Origin: Dehalococcoidia bacterium
GTDB taxonomy: Bacteria > Chloroflexota > Dehalococcoidia > Lucifugimonadales > UBA3495
Assembly: GCA_022823505.1 (NCBI GenBank)
Contig: JAJEIA010000118.1
Span: forward strand, 1-64,000
Length of the DNA: 64,000 nucleotides
Direction of reading: 5' to 3'
Positions 1 to 7,885 of the stretch are shown piece by piece (the stretch's first letter is position 1; every line of letters begins with the position of its first letter). Below the pieces are notes generated by a model, which made no database searches, was not told the origin of the DNA, and saw only the letters and a program-made list of their open reading frames with translations. Position numbers and translations under genes: made by a program.

Positions 1-2
1 GC

Positions 3-500
3 GTCGAGGAGGGCCTGTTCCTGACCCGTTTCGCCTCCCGCGTGACCGTGCTGGAGGTGGGCGACCGGCTGCGCGCGAGCCAGGTGCTGCAGGAGAAGGC
101 GGCCGCGCACCCCAAGATGGACGTTCGGCTCAACGCCACCGTGCGCGAGTTTCGCGGCGACGGACGGCTGTCGTCGGTCCTGGTGGAGGACCTCATCACG
201 GGCGAACAGGAGGAACTGCATCCCGCGGGTGTGTTCGTCTTCATCGGGCTTGATCCCAATACGGCGTTCCTGGCCGACACCGTCGAGTTGGACCAACGGG
301 GGTTCATCGTCACGGGAGCGGGGCCACGTTCCGGGTCAATGGAGACCAACCGCCACGGTATTTTCGCCGCCGGCGACGCCCGGGCCGGCAGCACCAAGCA
401 GGTTGCCACGGCGGTAGGCGAAGGGGCCGCCGCCCTGATCGGCATCCGCGCCCACATGGAGGAGGAGATCCGCAACCGGGGGTATCGGGGAGACGACTGA
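3..500 (+). CDS. trxB: Thioredoxin reductase-like flavoprotein, C-terminal part (5' end outside window)
   Basis: The reading frame is open from the window edge, so the track start at 42 (GTG) is internal; residues before it (EEGLFLTRFAS) continue the family sequence. About 165 residues are visible: the end of the NADPH-binding domain (VTVLEVGDRLRAS) and the C-terminal FAD motif GIFAAGDARAGSTKQVATAVGEG. The family is a cytoplasmic FAD/NADPH disulfide reductase that reduces thioredoxin. The CxxC redox pair lies upstream of the window and cannot be checked, so an NADH-oxidase-like or ferredoxin-NADP reductase relative remains possible. It is convergent with the small gene at 592-801, with a stem-loop between them. 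Confidence 0.85.
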   Translation, partial: VEEGLFLTRFASRVTVLEVGDRLRASQVLQEKAAAHPKMDVRLNATVREFRGDGRLSSVLVEDLITGEQEELHPAGVFVFIGLDPNTAFLADTVELDQRGFIVTGAGPRSGSMETNRHGIFAAGDARAGSTKQVATAVGEGAAALIGIRAHMEEEIRNRGYRGDD

Positions 501-544
501 AAGGGCCGAGAAGTGTATCCCGGCCCTCACATGGGCAACGCAAA

Positions 545-566
545 GGGGCGACCGAATGGCCGCCCC
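545..566. repeat. GGGGCG...CGCCCC stem-loop, copy 1
   Basis: GGGGCGACCGAATGGCCGCCCC can fold into a hairpin between the convergent ends of the thioredoxin reductase gene and the small gene at 592-801. Near-identical cores occur at 908-929 and 23488-23515. There is no T-run, so it is either a weak terminator or an interspersed palindromic repeat. Confidence 0.6.
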
Positions 567-591
567 AATCGTTGCGATCCGTGGCTGAGGT

Positions 592-801
592 TTATCCCTC
601 AGGCACGAAGCTGTAGTAGCGCACGCCGGCCATGGGGATGCCGTAACCGAAGCTGAATACCCGGGCCTCGCGCTTTTCTGCCGGGGCGGCGGAGCCGAAC
701 TCGTTCAACGTCTCGGCCATGTCCTGTTCCACCTGCTCGCGCAGCAATCCGGGCTGGCGGCGTGCCGCTTCTGTAATCAGGCGTTCATTTGCAGTAACCA
801 T
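592..801 (-). CDS. Small conserved protein with GIPMAGVRYYSF C-terminus (paralog 1)
   Basis: Encodes 69 residues starting MVTANERL. The longer track start at 858 is rejected because a perfect AAGGAGG lies 9 nt before the ATG at 801 and a near-consensus promoter lies at 854-882, overlapping the longer ORF. The protein has a helical, charged N-terminal half (LLREQVEQDMAETLNEFG), a variable middle and a nearly invariant tail YGIPMAGVRYYSFVPE shared with the gene at 961-1182. I do not recognise the family. There is no signal peptide or membrane segment. The leader-plus-conserved-tail layout resembles RiPP precursors, but no maturation enzyme is visible nearby, so the function is unknown. Confidence 0.75.
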   Translation of the reverse strand: MVTANERLITEAARRQPGLLREQVEQDMAETLNEFGSAAPAEKREARVFSFGYGIPMAGVRYYSFVPEG

Positions 802-853
802 CGTCGTTTTCCTCCTTGCGCCAATATTGGTATGCAGACTTGATATAGTTCGT

Positions 854-882
854 ATCATACCGATTTATGCTATATTTGTCAA
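854..882 (-). promoter_or_regulatory. Sigma-70-type promoter of small gene 592-801
   Basis: On the minus strand TTGACA (rc 877-882) and TATGAT (rc 854-859) are separated by exactly 17 bases. This is a near-consensus housekeeping promoter about 50 nt upstream of the ATG at 801. Confidence 0.75.
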
Positions 883-907
883 TATGCCCCGGAAAGGCAA
901 AACAATT

Positions 908-929
908 GGGGCGACCGGTTGGCCGCCCC
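908..929. repeat. GGGGCG...CGCCCC stem-loop, copy 2
   Basis: GGGGCGACCGGTTGGCCGCCCC lies just past the end of the small gene at 961-1182 and matches the copy at 545-566 except in the loop. Each of the two paralogous genes therefore has the same 3' hairpin, which suggests that the gene plus hairpin was duplicated as a unit. Confidence 0.6.
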
Positions 930-960
930 GAGCGCATCACCGCGCCGTGTCGCTTCGCCG

Positions 961-1182
961 CTACGTCTCCGGCGCGAAGCTGTAATACCGCACCCCGGCC
1001 ATCGGTATGCCGTACACCAGGGTCGGCGGGGACATGCGGCAAGCGCGCTCAGGCGCGATCTCTTCCTTGTGGGCCCCAAACTCGGTCAGCGCTTCAGCCA
1101 GATCCCGTTCCACTTGCTCGGTCAACAACCCGGTGACTTGCTCTTCATCTACGGTGACTAGACGTTCCTTGACGGTAACCAT
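961..1182 (-). CDS. Small conserved protein with GIPMAGVRYYSF C-terminus (paralog 2)
   Basis: Encodes 73 residues starting MVTVKERL. The start at 1182 is supported by GGAGG 9 nt upstream and a promoter at 1239-1267. It aligns with the 592-801 product along its length: MVTxxERL at the start, LLxEQVExDxAExLxEFG in the middle and YGIPMAGVRYYSFxPE at the end. The segment before the tail differs in length and sequence. The family is not recognised. The MFS exporter gene at 1333-2538 is next upstream on the same strand, but the separate promoter argues against simple co-transcription. Confidence 0.75.
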   Translation of the reverse strand: MVTVKERLVTVDEEQVTGLLTEQVERDLAEALTEFGAHKEEIAPERACRMSPPTLVYGIPMAGVRYYSFAPET

Positions 1183-1238
1183 CGCTCCTAGCCTCCTGTA
1201 CTTGTGTCGCCTCCGCATCATGATCTGCAATTTTGGTT

Positions 1239-1267
1239 ATCATAATCGGTAATAAGGCCGATGTCAA
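1239..1267 (-). promoter_or_regulatory. Sigma-70-type promoter of small gene 961-1182
   Basis: TTGACA (rc 1262-1267), a 17-base spacer and TATGAT (rc 1239-1244) are present on the minus strand. The two hexamers and spacing are identical to those of the paralog's promoter, while the spacer sequence differs. Confidence 0.75.
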
Positions 1268-1332
1268 GCCTCAAGCCTCAAGGCTAACGTCGCGGTTGGG
1301 GGCCCATTGACCGGCTCAGGTGACCGGCGAGG

Positions 1333-2538
1333 TCATTCCATGCTCCGTATCCGGGGAGCCCCCAGGGTTGCCGCGACATTGATGGCCACCAGAGCCGCGC
1401 CGTTGATGAGCAGCGCCCTCGGAGCGCCGACGAACCCGGCCAACGCTCCCACTCCGACGTGTCCCACCGGAGCGAATCCAACGCTGAGCACCCAGGAACC
1501 CATGGCCCGGCCACGCTCTTCGTCGGGCACGAGGTCCTGCATCAAGGTCTTGTACAACGTGTCCACGGCCATGGCGCAGGCGTTGACGAACAGCAGTACC
1601 GCCATGAAGGTGTAGATGTTCACCGACAGCGAGAAGGCCATCAGCCCGCCGCCGAATCCCAGGGCCGTGGCCAGCGTCAGCCACCCCTTTTTCCCAGTGG
1701 TGCCCAGGCCGGCCAGGATCCACAGGCCCAGCAGCCCTCCCGCCTGACGCCCGGCAGTCATAACGCCCAGACCCGTCGGCCCCACGTGCAGTACGTCCTT
1801 GGCGAATACGGGAAACAGGGTCATGTGTGTGAAGCCCAGCACCTCGGTGGTTGCGGTGAGGAACATGAGCATCAACAGGATGGGATACTCGCGCACCAGC
1901 CGGGCATAACTCCTCAAGTTGGCCAGGACTGATTCCGACGACGCACGCAGTGAACGTCCCTCGTTGTCGATCAGCAGGGTGGCGCCGGCAGAGGCCGCGT
2001 AGAAAGCGGCGGAGGCGATGAATTGCCAACCCGGGCCAACCAGGTCGATCATGGCGCCGGACACGAGGGACCCGATGATACCGCCACCCTGCATCGCCAT
2101 GGCAGCCAAGGCCAGCCCGTTGAGCGCCAGGCCGGATCCCACGATGTCGTAGGTAAATGCCTGCCGGATGGTGATGGTGAAGGCCAGCATGCTGCCGAGG
2201 GCGGTCACCAGGGCAATCAATGCCCAGACGTTGACAAAACCCTGGAGCAGCATCAGCCCCATCAGCAGCGCGACTGCCGAAGCCGCCAGAGTCCCGACCC
2301 GCAGCAGGGTCCGTCGAGACCACCGGTCCGCGATGGCTCCGGATAACATGCCCAGCACGAAAAAGGGCAACATCCGGGCGGCCGCTGCGACGCCCACCAT
2401 GAACTCCGAGCCAGTGAGCTCGTAGATGAGCCAGCCCACGGAGACCTGCTCCATCCCTGTGGCCAACGAGTAGAAGGCCGTTGATGCCCAGAGCAGGCGA
2501 AAGTCCTTGGTGCGGAGGGAGGCCGCCCAGTTCCACAT
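1333..2538 (-). CDS. MFS transporter, probable exporter
   Basis: About 401 residues with roughly 12 hydrophobic segments. The N-terminus FRLLWASTAFYSLATGMEQVSVGWLIYELTGS and the loop GAIADRWSRRTLL are typical of the EntS/MFS_3-like branch of drug and siderophore exporters. The ATG at 2538 (MWNWAASLRTKDF) is preferred because this branch begins just before the first helix; the track start at 2628 adds a 30-residue extension with no family character. The substrate cannot be read from sequence. The next upstream stretch is a repeat region, and the two small paralogous genes lie downstream on the same strand. Confidence 0.85.
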   Translation of the reverse strand: MWNWAASLRTKDFRLLWASTAFYSLATGMEQVSVGWLIYELTGSEFMVGVAAAARMLPFFVLGMLSGAIADRWSRRTLLRVGTLAASAVALLMGLMLLQGFVNVWALIALVTALGSMLAFTITIRQAFTYDIVGSGLALNGLALAAMAMQGGGIIGSLVSGAMIDLVGPGWQFIASAAFYAASAGATLLIDNEGRSLRASSESVLANLRSYARLVREYPILLMLMFLTATTEVLGFTHMTLFPVFAKDVLHVGPTGLGVMTAGRQAGGLLGLWILAGLGTTGKKGWLTLATALGFGGGLMAFSLSVNIYTFMAVLLFVNACAMAVDTLYKTLMQDLVPDEERGRAMGSWVLSVGFAPVGHVGVGALAGFVGAPRALLINGAALVAINVAATLGAPRIRSME

Positions 2539-2844
2539 GCCTTTCACAGGCCCCGAATGATACACCCGCCAGCCGTCAGCCCCAATTGTGCGGGCAGCCG
2601 GATTGTCACCGGGATTGCGTGGCCTCACGCGTACCCAGTTACGTGTGAACTGCCATAGGGAGCGAAGCGCGGCATTCTCGAGGGGCGGAAGAACGCGGCT
2701 GCAGGAACGAGATCGCCGCGTGGCCGCGCTCCTCGCGATGACACAATGGGTACGGGTGAGATTGCGTGGCCGATTGCAGCGCCGTTTTACCAGCCGTTAC
2801 GGATGTTGTACACTTACCCCACCCTCCATTAGGCAGGCCTCTAC
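2539..2844. repeat. Intergenic stretch with an imperfect ~130-bp inverted repeat
   Basis: No gene is seen. Approximately 2629-2761 forms an inverted repeat with outer arms CTCACGCGTACCCAGTT / AATGGGTACGGGTGAG and inner arms built on GGGAGCGAAGCGCGGC / GCGCTCCTCGCGATGAC. The inner end CTCGCGATGACACAATGGGTACGGGTGA matches the end of the element at 43824-43932 (CTCGCAATGACAAACCGGGTGCGCGTGA), so these are two copies of one MITE-like family. The rest of the stretch holds the divergent upstream regions of the MFS gene and tyrA. Confidence 0.65.
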
Positions 2845-3885
2845 GTGGCGCAAGTTACCGTAATCGGCACCGGACTCATCGGCACCTCCCTGGGCCTGGC
2901 CCTCCGCGGATCCAGTCTGCGGAACCTCACTGTAGTCGGGACCGACGCCGACAGCGCGGCCCGTTCCGGCGCGCAACGGCGCGACGCCTTCGACCGAGTG
3001 GAAGGCCGCCTGGGCAACGCCATAGCGGAAGCCGACATCATTGTCCTGGCCACCCCGGTGCTGGCCATGCGGGATCTCCTGGAAGGCATGGCCGACTACC
3101 TGCCCGAGGGTTGCGTCGTCACCGACGTGGGCAGCACCAAGACGCAGGTGCTCCAGTGGGCTGACGAATTCCTGCCCGACTCGGTGGACTTTGTTGGCGG
3201 GCATCCCATGGCGGGACGCGAGACGCCCGGGCCGGAGAACGCCGACGGGACGATGTTCGCCGGCAAGCCCTACTGCGTCATCCCCAGCCCCCGGGCCAGC
3301 GAGCGCGCCGTGGGTGAAATATCCACGCTGGCCGAGGCCGTGGGCGGCGTGCCCTACTACATCAGCGTGAACGAGCACGACAGCTTCGTCGCCGCGGTGA
3401 GCCATCTGCCTTTCGTCCTGTCCACCGCACTGGTCGGCTGCACCAGCAAGTCCGCCAACTGGTCCGACATCGGGCAACTGGCCTCGTCCGGGTACCGCGA
3501 CATCACCCGCCTCGCCTCCGGCGACCCGGTGATGCACCGTGACATCTGCGTCAGCAACGCGCAGCCCATCGTTGCCTGGATCGACGCGTTTATACGGGAG
3601 CTCTACGAATACCGTAAGCTCCTGGATACCGACGGCGAACCACCCGACACCGACGCCGTCGGTACTCTTTTTGAGGATGCCCGCCTGGCCCGCAACAAGT
3701 GGATGGCCGGGGAGGTCAACCCACGCGCCCGCGAGTTGGAAAACACGCCCGAATACCCGACATTCAGCCAGTCCATGGGCCAGATGTTCCTGGGCGGCTT
3801 CGCCGACCGCGCCCGGCGCATGATGACGGGGGGTCCGCCCAATGACCGTCGAGGCAACGACCGCGACTCCGGGAACCGGCGCTGA
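2845..3885 (+). CDS. tyrA: Prephenate dehydrogenase
   Basis: 346 residues from a GTG start; no strong ribosome site is visible. NAD(P)-dependent oxidative decarboxylation of prephenate (or arogenate) on the tyrosine branch, cytoplasmic. The Rossmann motif IGTGLIGTSLG lies at about residues 7-17, followed by VVTDVGSTK and the family signature GGHPMAGRETPGPENADGTMF near residue 118; the helical domain contains SHLPFVLSTAL. No ACT domain is visible, so feedback control would have to act elsewhere. It precedes aroA on the same strand by about 140 bases and probably shares a transcript with aroA, gmk and lipA. Specificity for prephenate versus arogenate is not resolved. Confidence 0.93.
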   Translation: MAQVTVIGTGLIGTSLGLALRGSSLRNLTVVGTDADSAARSGAQRRDAFDRVEGRLGNAIAEADIIVLATPVLAMRDLLEGMADYLPEGCVVTDVGSTKTQVLQWADEFLPDSVDFVGGHPMAGRETPGPENADGTMFAGKPYCVIPSPRASERAVGEISTLAEAVGGVPYYISVNEHDSFVAAVSHLPFVLSTALVGCTSKSANWSDIGQLASSGYRDITRLASGDPVMHRDICVSNAQPIVAWIDAFIRELYEYRKLLDTDGEPPDTDAVGTLFEDARLARNKWMAGEVNPRARELENTPEYPTFSQSMGQMFLGGFADRARRMMTGGPPNDRRGNDRDSGNRR

Positions 3886-4027
3886 CCGGTCAGCGTTTCG
3901 GCCACGGTTTCGCCCGACCGTTATCCCTGCTTTGGCCGGAGCCGACGTTCACCGGGTCGGCAACATCCTGTAAATCCTGTTCATCTAAACCCTGTTCATC
4001 GATGTGAGAAAAACCGGAGGAACGCAG

Positions 4028-5326
4028 GTGGAACAGATCATTCGCAGCCCCGAACGCCTGGTCGGTTCCCTGGCCGTGCCCGGCGACAAGTCGGTGTCCC
4101 ACCGTTCGCTGATCCTCAACGCCATCGCCAACGGGACGGCCACCGTGACCGGCCTCTCCGACGGCGCCGACGTGCAATCCACTGCGGCCTGCCTGCGCGC
4201 CATGGGCGTGTCCATCGACCCGCTGGACGAGCCCGGGAGCTTTCGCGTCACCGGGCCGGGTCCGAACCTGGACGAACCCAGCGACCTGCTGGACGCCGGC
4301 AACAGCGGCACATCCATGCGGCTGCTGTCGGGTCTTCTGGCCAGCCAGGACTTTCTATCGGTGCTTTCCGGCGACGGATCGTTGCGCTCCCGGCCCATGG
4401 GTCGCATCGTCCAACCCTTGCAGCAGATGGGCGCGTCGATCATGGGCCGCGGCGGGAATACGCTGGCTCCGCTGGCCATTCGTGGCGGCAGCCTGCGCTC
4501 CATCGAGTACGAAATGCCGGTGGCCAGTGCGCAGGTGAAGTCGTGCCTGATGCTGGCCGGCCTCGCGGCGTCGGGACCCACCGTGCTGCACCAGCCGGCG
4601 CTGTCCCGCGACCACACCGAGCGCATGATGTCTGCCATGGGGGCGAGGGTCGAATCCGATGGCCTGGCGCTGACCCTGCATCCCGCCGAGTTGCAGGCCG
4701 TGGACGTGGCAGTTCCCGGTGACATCTCGTCTGCGGCCTTCTGGATGGTCGCCGGCTTGATCCACCCCAACGCGCGGGTCACCATCACCGGCGTGGGGCT
4801 CAACCCCAGCCGTGCCGGGATCATCGACGCGCTGCAGATGATGGGCGCCGGTGATTCGCTGCGCCTGGAAAACGAGCGGGTGGAGGGCGGCGAGCCGGTG
4901 GCCGACGTCGTGGCATCTTCAGCAAGCCTCAATGGCATCGACCTGGGTGGCGAGATCATACCGATCATGATCGACGAACTGCCGGTGCTGGCGGTGGCCG
5001 CCTGCTTCGCCGAGGGCGATACCGTCATCCGCGACGCCGCCGAGCTGCGCGTCAAGGAGTCGGACCGCATCGCCACCACGGTGTCAGAGCTGACCCGTTT
5101 GGGCGGCAGCCTGGAGCCTCGGGAAGACGGGATGGTTATCCACGGGGTGGGCCGGCTCACGGGCGCCGAAGTCGAGAGCCACGGCGACCACCGGCTGGCG
5201 ATGTCCATGGCGGTGGCCGGCCTGGCCGCTTCCGGCGAGACGACCATCCACGGCGCCGAGGACGCGTCGGTGTCCTATCCGGTCTTCTGGGAGCACCTGG
5301 CCAGCCTGGTTGGCGACGGCGAATAG
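4028..5326 (+). CDS. aroA: 3-phosphoshikimate 1-carboxyvinyltransferase (EPSP synthase)
   Basis: 432 residues. The GTG at 4028 is chosen over the track start at 4004 because CGGAGG lies 7 nt upstream and the protein then begins VEQIIRSPERLVGSLAVPGDKSVSHRS as in the family. It transfers the enolpyruvyl group of PEP to shikimate-3-phosphate. Visible active-site segments are GDKSVSHRS (about 19), LDAGNSGTSMRLL (about 88), SRPMGRI, DELPVLAVAA (about 315), RVKESDRIATT (about 340) and HGDHRLAMS. Length and motifs are complete. The stop nearly abuts gmk, consistent with one operon. Confidence 0.96.
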   Translation: MEQIIRSPERLVGSLAVPGDKSVSHRSLILNAIANGTATVTGLSDGADVQSTAACLRAMGVSIDPLDEPGSFRVTGPGPNLDEPSDLLDAGNSGTSMRLLSGLLASQDFLSVLSGDGSLRSRPMGRIVQPLQQMGASIMGRGGNTLAPLAIRGGSLRSIEYEMPVASAQVKSCLMLAGLAASGPTVLHQPALSRDHTERMMSAMGARVESDGLALTLHPAELQAVDVAVPGDISSAAFWMVAGLIHPNARVTITGVGLNPSRAGIIDALQMMGAGDSLRLENERVEGGEPVADVVASSASLNGIDLGGEIIPIMIDELPVLAVAACFAEGDTVIRDAAELRVKESDRIATTVSELTRLGGSLEPREDGMVIHGVGRLTGAEVESHGDHRLAMSMAVAGLAASGETTIHGAEDASVSYPVFWEHLASLVGDGE

Positions 5327-5333
5327 ACCGGCG

Positions 5334-5963
5334 ATGGTTGGCTCGTCCGAGCTGCCGCAGGCCAGCCCGGCGCCACCGCTGCTGGTGGTCATTTCCGGCC
5401 CGTCGGCGTCGGGCAAGAGTTCGGTGGTATCGGGCCTGCGCCAACTGGAACGGCCCTGGCATTTCGCCGTAACGGCCACCACCCGTCCCAAACGCTCGGG
5501 TGAGGTGGACGGCAGGGACTATATCTTCCTGGACGTGGAAACGTTCCTCCGGATGCGCGAGCGGGACGAGCTGCTCGAATCGGCCCAGGTCTATGACCGA
5601 TGGTACGGCGTGCCCCGCCGGCAGGTACGCGACCCACTGATAGCCGGCAAAGACGTTATACTGGGAATAGACGTGCAGGGCGCCGCCACCATCCGCCAGA
5701 TCGCGCCGGAGGCACTCTCCATCTTTGTCATGCCCGCCAGCCTGGACGAATTGGAAACCCGTCTATCAGCTCGGGGTACCGAGGATGAAGCCGAGATGCA
5801 GCGGCGCCTGGACGAAGCCACCACGGAGCTGGGGCGCATTGGCGAATTTGACTACCGGGTGGTGAACCGCAACGGACAACTTGACACGACGGTGCGGGAA
5901 GTGGATGCCATCATCGCCGCCGAGAAGTGCCGGGTGAACCCGCGTTTGGTTCAGTTCCTCTAG
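5334..5963 (+). CDS. gmk: Guanylate kinase
   Basis: About 209 residues from the ATG at 5334; the track start is a TTG at 5310 that overlaps aroA. Neither has a strong ribosome site, so the start is uncertain. The enzyme phosphorylates GMP to GDP with ATP. The P-loop ISGPSASGKSSV is at about residue 17-28, followed by the GMP-binding segment TTRPKRSGEVDGRDYIFL and LGIDVQGAATIRQ. The length matches bacterial Gmk (about 207). It lies directly after aroA and 13 bases before lipA. Confidence 0.93.
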   Translation: MVGSSELPQASPAPPLLVVISGPSASGKSSVVSGLRQLERPWHFAVTATTRPKRSGEVDGRDYIFLDVETFLRMRERDELLESAQVYDRWYGVPRRQVRDPLIAGKDVILGIDVQGAATIRQIAPEALSIFVMPASLDELETRLSARGTEDEAEMQRRLDEATTELGRIGEFDYRVVNRNGQLDTTVREVDAIIAAEKCRVNPRLVQFL

Positions 5964-5976
5964 GCCGGAGAACAGA

Positions 5977-6864
5977 ATGACGACACAGACCGAAACACCA
6001 TTGCGCCCCCGCCTGCCCGACTGGCTGAAGGTTCGCATGCCCGGCGGCCCGCGCTACATCGAGCTGAAACAGCTCATGCGGGACAGCCAGTTGCACACCG
6101 TGTGCGAGGAAGCCCACTGCCCGAACATCGGAGAGTGCTGGGAGCGTTCGGCGGCCACCTTCATGATCCTGGGTGACATCTGCACCCGCGCCTGCGCCTA
6201 CTGCGCCGTCACCACCGGTCGACCTGGCACGCTGGATCTGGGCGAGCCCTTCCGCCTGGCAGCCACGGTCAAGCGCATGGGCTTGCAGTACTGCGTGATC
6301 ACATCGGTCAACCGGGACGACCTGCCCGACGGCGGAGCCGGCATCTTCTCGGCCTGCATCAAGCAGGTGCGCGCGGCCGTTCCAGGCTGCCGGGTGGAGG
6401 TCCTGATCCCGGACTTCGACGGCAACCCGGATGCGCTGGCGAAAGTGGTCGCGGCGCAGCCGCAGGTGTTGAACCACAACATCGAGTCGGTGGAGCGCGT
6501 GTTCCGCCGGGTGCGCCCCAAGGGGGATTACCGGCAGTCGCTGGAGTTGCTGCGGCAAGTCAAGGAACTTGACCCCGACATGCCCACCAAGTCGGGCATC
6601 ATCGTGGGCATGGGTGAGACTGTGGGTGAGGTCAAGCAGACCATGGCCGACCTGCGTGCGGTGGACTGCGACCTGCTCACCATCGGGCAGTACCTGCGCC
6701 CGTCAATCAAGCACATCAAGATTGATCGCTTCTACACGCCGGCCGAGTTCGAGGAACTGCGGGAGGCGGGGGAGGCCATGGGCTTCAAGCACGTTGCGTC
6801 GGGTCCGCTGGTCCGGTCGTCATATCATGCCGACGAGCAGCACGACGCGGCGACGGAACCATGA
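5977..6864 (+). CDS. lipA: Lipoyl synthase
   Basis: 295 residues with GGAG upstream of the ATG. Radical-SAM enzyme that inserts two sulfurs into protein-bound octanoyl groups. The auxiliary cluster motif CEEAHCPNIGEC (CX4CX5C) is at about residues 46-57, the radical-SAM motif CTRACAYC (CX3CX2C) at about 69-76, and the C-terminal signature RSSYHADEQ ends the protein. All cluster cysteines are present. It is the last gene of the run; lipB is not in the window. Confidence 0.96.
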   Translation: MTTQTETPLRPRLPDWLKVRMPGGPRYIELKQLMRDSQLHTVCEEAHCPNIGECWERSAATFMILGDICTRACAYCAVTTGRPGTLDLGEPFRLAATVKRMGLQYCVITSVNRDDLPDGGAGIFSACIKQVRAAVPGCRVEVLIPDFDGNPDALAKVVAAQPQVLNHNIESVERVFRRVRPKGDYRQSLELLRQVKELDPDMPTKSGIIVGMGETVGEVKQTMADLRAVDCDLLTIGQYLRPSIKHIKIDRFYTPAEFEELREAGEAMGFKHVASGPLVRSSYHADEQHDAATEP

Positions 6865-6934
6865 ATTTAGCTTTCATTACGTCTCCCAGAGTATTAGGTC
6901 ACGACGGCCCGAAGACCACCGTGCGTGAGGCAAA

Positions 6935-7114
6935 ATGATGGAAACGTTCATATTGTACTTCGCGGCGATAGGAATGGTGGTGGGAGCGCTCATGTTGCTG
7001 GGCAGTGTCGGGGCGCTGCTGTACGTGGTTTTCTTCCGTGGCAGGGGTTCCCATGGAGCCTCGCCTGGTTCCCACGTCGCCACTAACAACCCGTCTGGGC
7101 GTGGGGGCGCATGA
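6935..7114 (+). CDS. Small single-span membrane protein
   Basis: This 59-residue ORF is not in the supplied track. It begins MMETFILYFAAIG after a GAGG motif and ends GRGGA, with one hydrophobic segment (about residues 5-34) followed by a Gly/Ser-rich basic tail. Its stop overlaps the next start (ATGA at 7111), indicating translational coupling with the 7111-7353 gene. The family is not recognised. Confidence 0.55.
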   Translation: MMETFILYFAAIGMVVGALMLLGSVGALLYVVFFRGRGSHGASPGSHVATNNPSGRGGA

Positions 7115-7353
7115 GTGACCGCGCTATCGTCGCGGGTCTGGTGATAGCGGCGCTGTTTGCCTTGATAATCTTGGCTGGCAGTGCCCTTGTATGGTTGGCC
7201 GCAGTGGGTGGCCACCAGCCAACTCCGGCCCAAGAGACGCTGATAGCTTTGGCGGACTGGACGGCGAAGGCTGCGGTAGGCGCCCTGCTCGGCTTCGTGG
7301 GTGGTGTGGGCCTGGCGCGGCGTAATGGCGGGATGGAAACAGAAAGCATGTAG
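7111..7353 (+). CDS. Small two-span membrane protein
   Basis: 80 residues. It begins MSDRAIVAGLVIAALFALIILAGSALVWLAAV (first hydrophobic span, about 5-32), a short polar loop with PTPAQE, then a second span AAVGALLGFVGGVGLARR. The start overlaps the stop of the preceding small gene by ATGA, so the two are probably translated together. The topology resembles the pair at 53694-54104, but I see no convincing sequence similarity. Function unknown. Confidence 0.6.
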   Translation: MSDRAIVAGLVIAALFALIILAGSALVWLAAVGGHQPTPAQETLIALADWTAKAAVGALLGFVGGVGLARRNGGMETESM

Positions 7354-7427
7354 CGCCGAACAATACGCGCTCGCTTCGCCGGCACTTATGACTGATATGA
7401 CCGCATCAAGCCTACGAAAGTGTAATC

Positions 7428-7805
7428 ATGGCTGGTACACCTCACATCGCCAACGAAGACGATTACAACCGTGCTTTGGCACGTTTGGGGGAAATTCTTC
7501 GAGCCGACCTCGGGACGCCGGAGCGTGACGAGCGCGATCTTTTGATTGACCAGCTCGAAGCGTACGAGGAACAACGCAATCACGTTGACTTGCCGAGCGT
7601 TCCGGCAGCCATAGAGTTCCACATGAGACGCCTGGGCCTCACCCCAGAGGACCTCGCTCCCCTGGTGGGCAGCAGGAAAGCGGCAGCGGCAGTGCTATCG
7701 GGCCAAATGGACATCACCATGCCCATGGCCCGTGCACTGCACAAGCATTGGGGAATTCCTGCCGAGGTCCTGTTGCAAGAGCCAGTGAACCGGCCCGAGC
7801 AGTAG
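7428..7805 (+). CDS. HigA-like helix-turn-helix protein (orphan antitoxin type)
   Basis: 125 residues. The N-terminal acidic helical part (NEDDYNRALARLGEILRAD ... LIDQLEAYEEQRN) and the C-terminal HTH (LGLTPEDLAPLVGSRKAAAAVLSGQMDITMPMARALHKHWGIPAEVLL) match the HigA2/COG5499 layout. Those proteins bind operator DNA and neutralise a HigB-type RNase normally encoded just upstream. No HigB-sized ORF is adjacent here: the upstream genes are the two small membrane proteins. It may therefore be an orphan regulator or have an unconventional partner. Confidence 0.75.
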   Translation: MAGTPHIANEDDYNRALARLGEILRADLGTPERDERDLLIDQLEAYEEQRNHVDLPSVPAAIEFHMRRLGLTPEDLAPLVGSRKAAAAVLSGQMDITMPMARALHKHWGIPAEVLLQEPVNRPEQ

Positions 7806-7885
7806 ATCACGGAACGGGCGAGTACCTGGGGCGCGCAGGCGGCCTGGAGATCGCCTCGTATAGCCGGTGGATCCGGCCAATTGGC

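Noticed and set aside
7354-7427. HigB-type toxin upstream of the HigA-like gene
   Set aside because: The gap is too short and the adjacent genes encode membrane proteins. No RelE/HigB motif is present.
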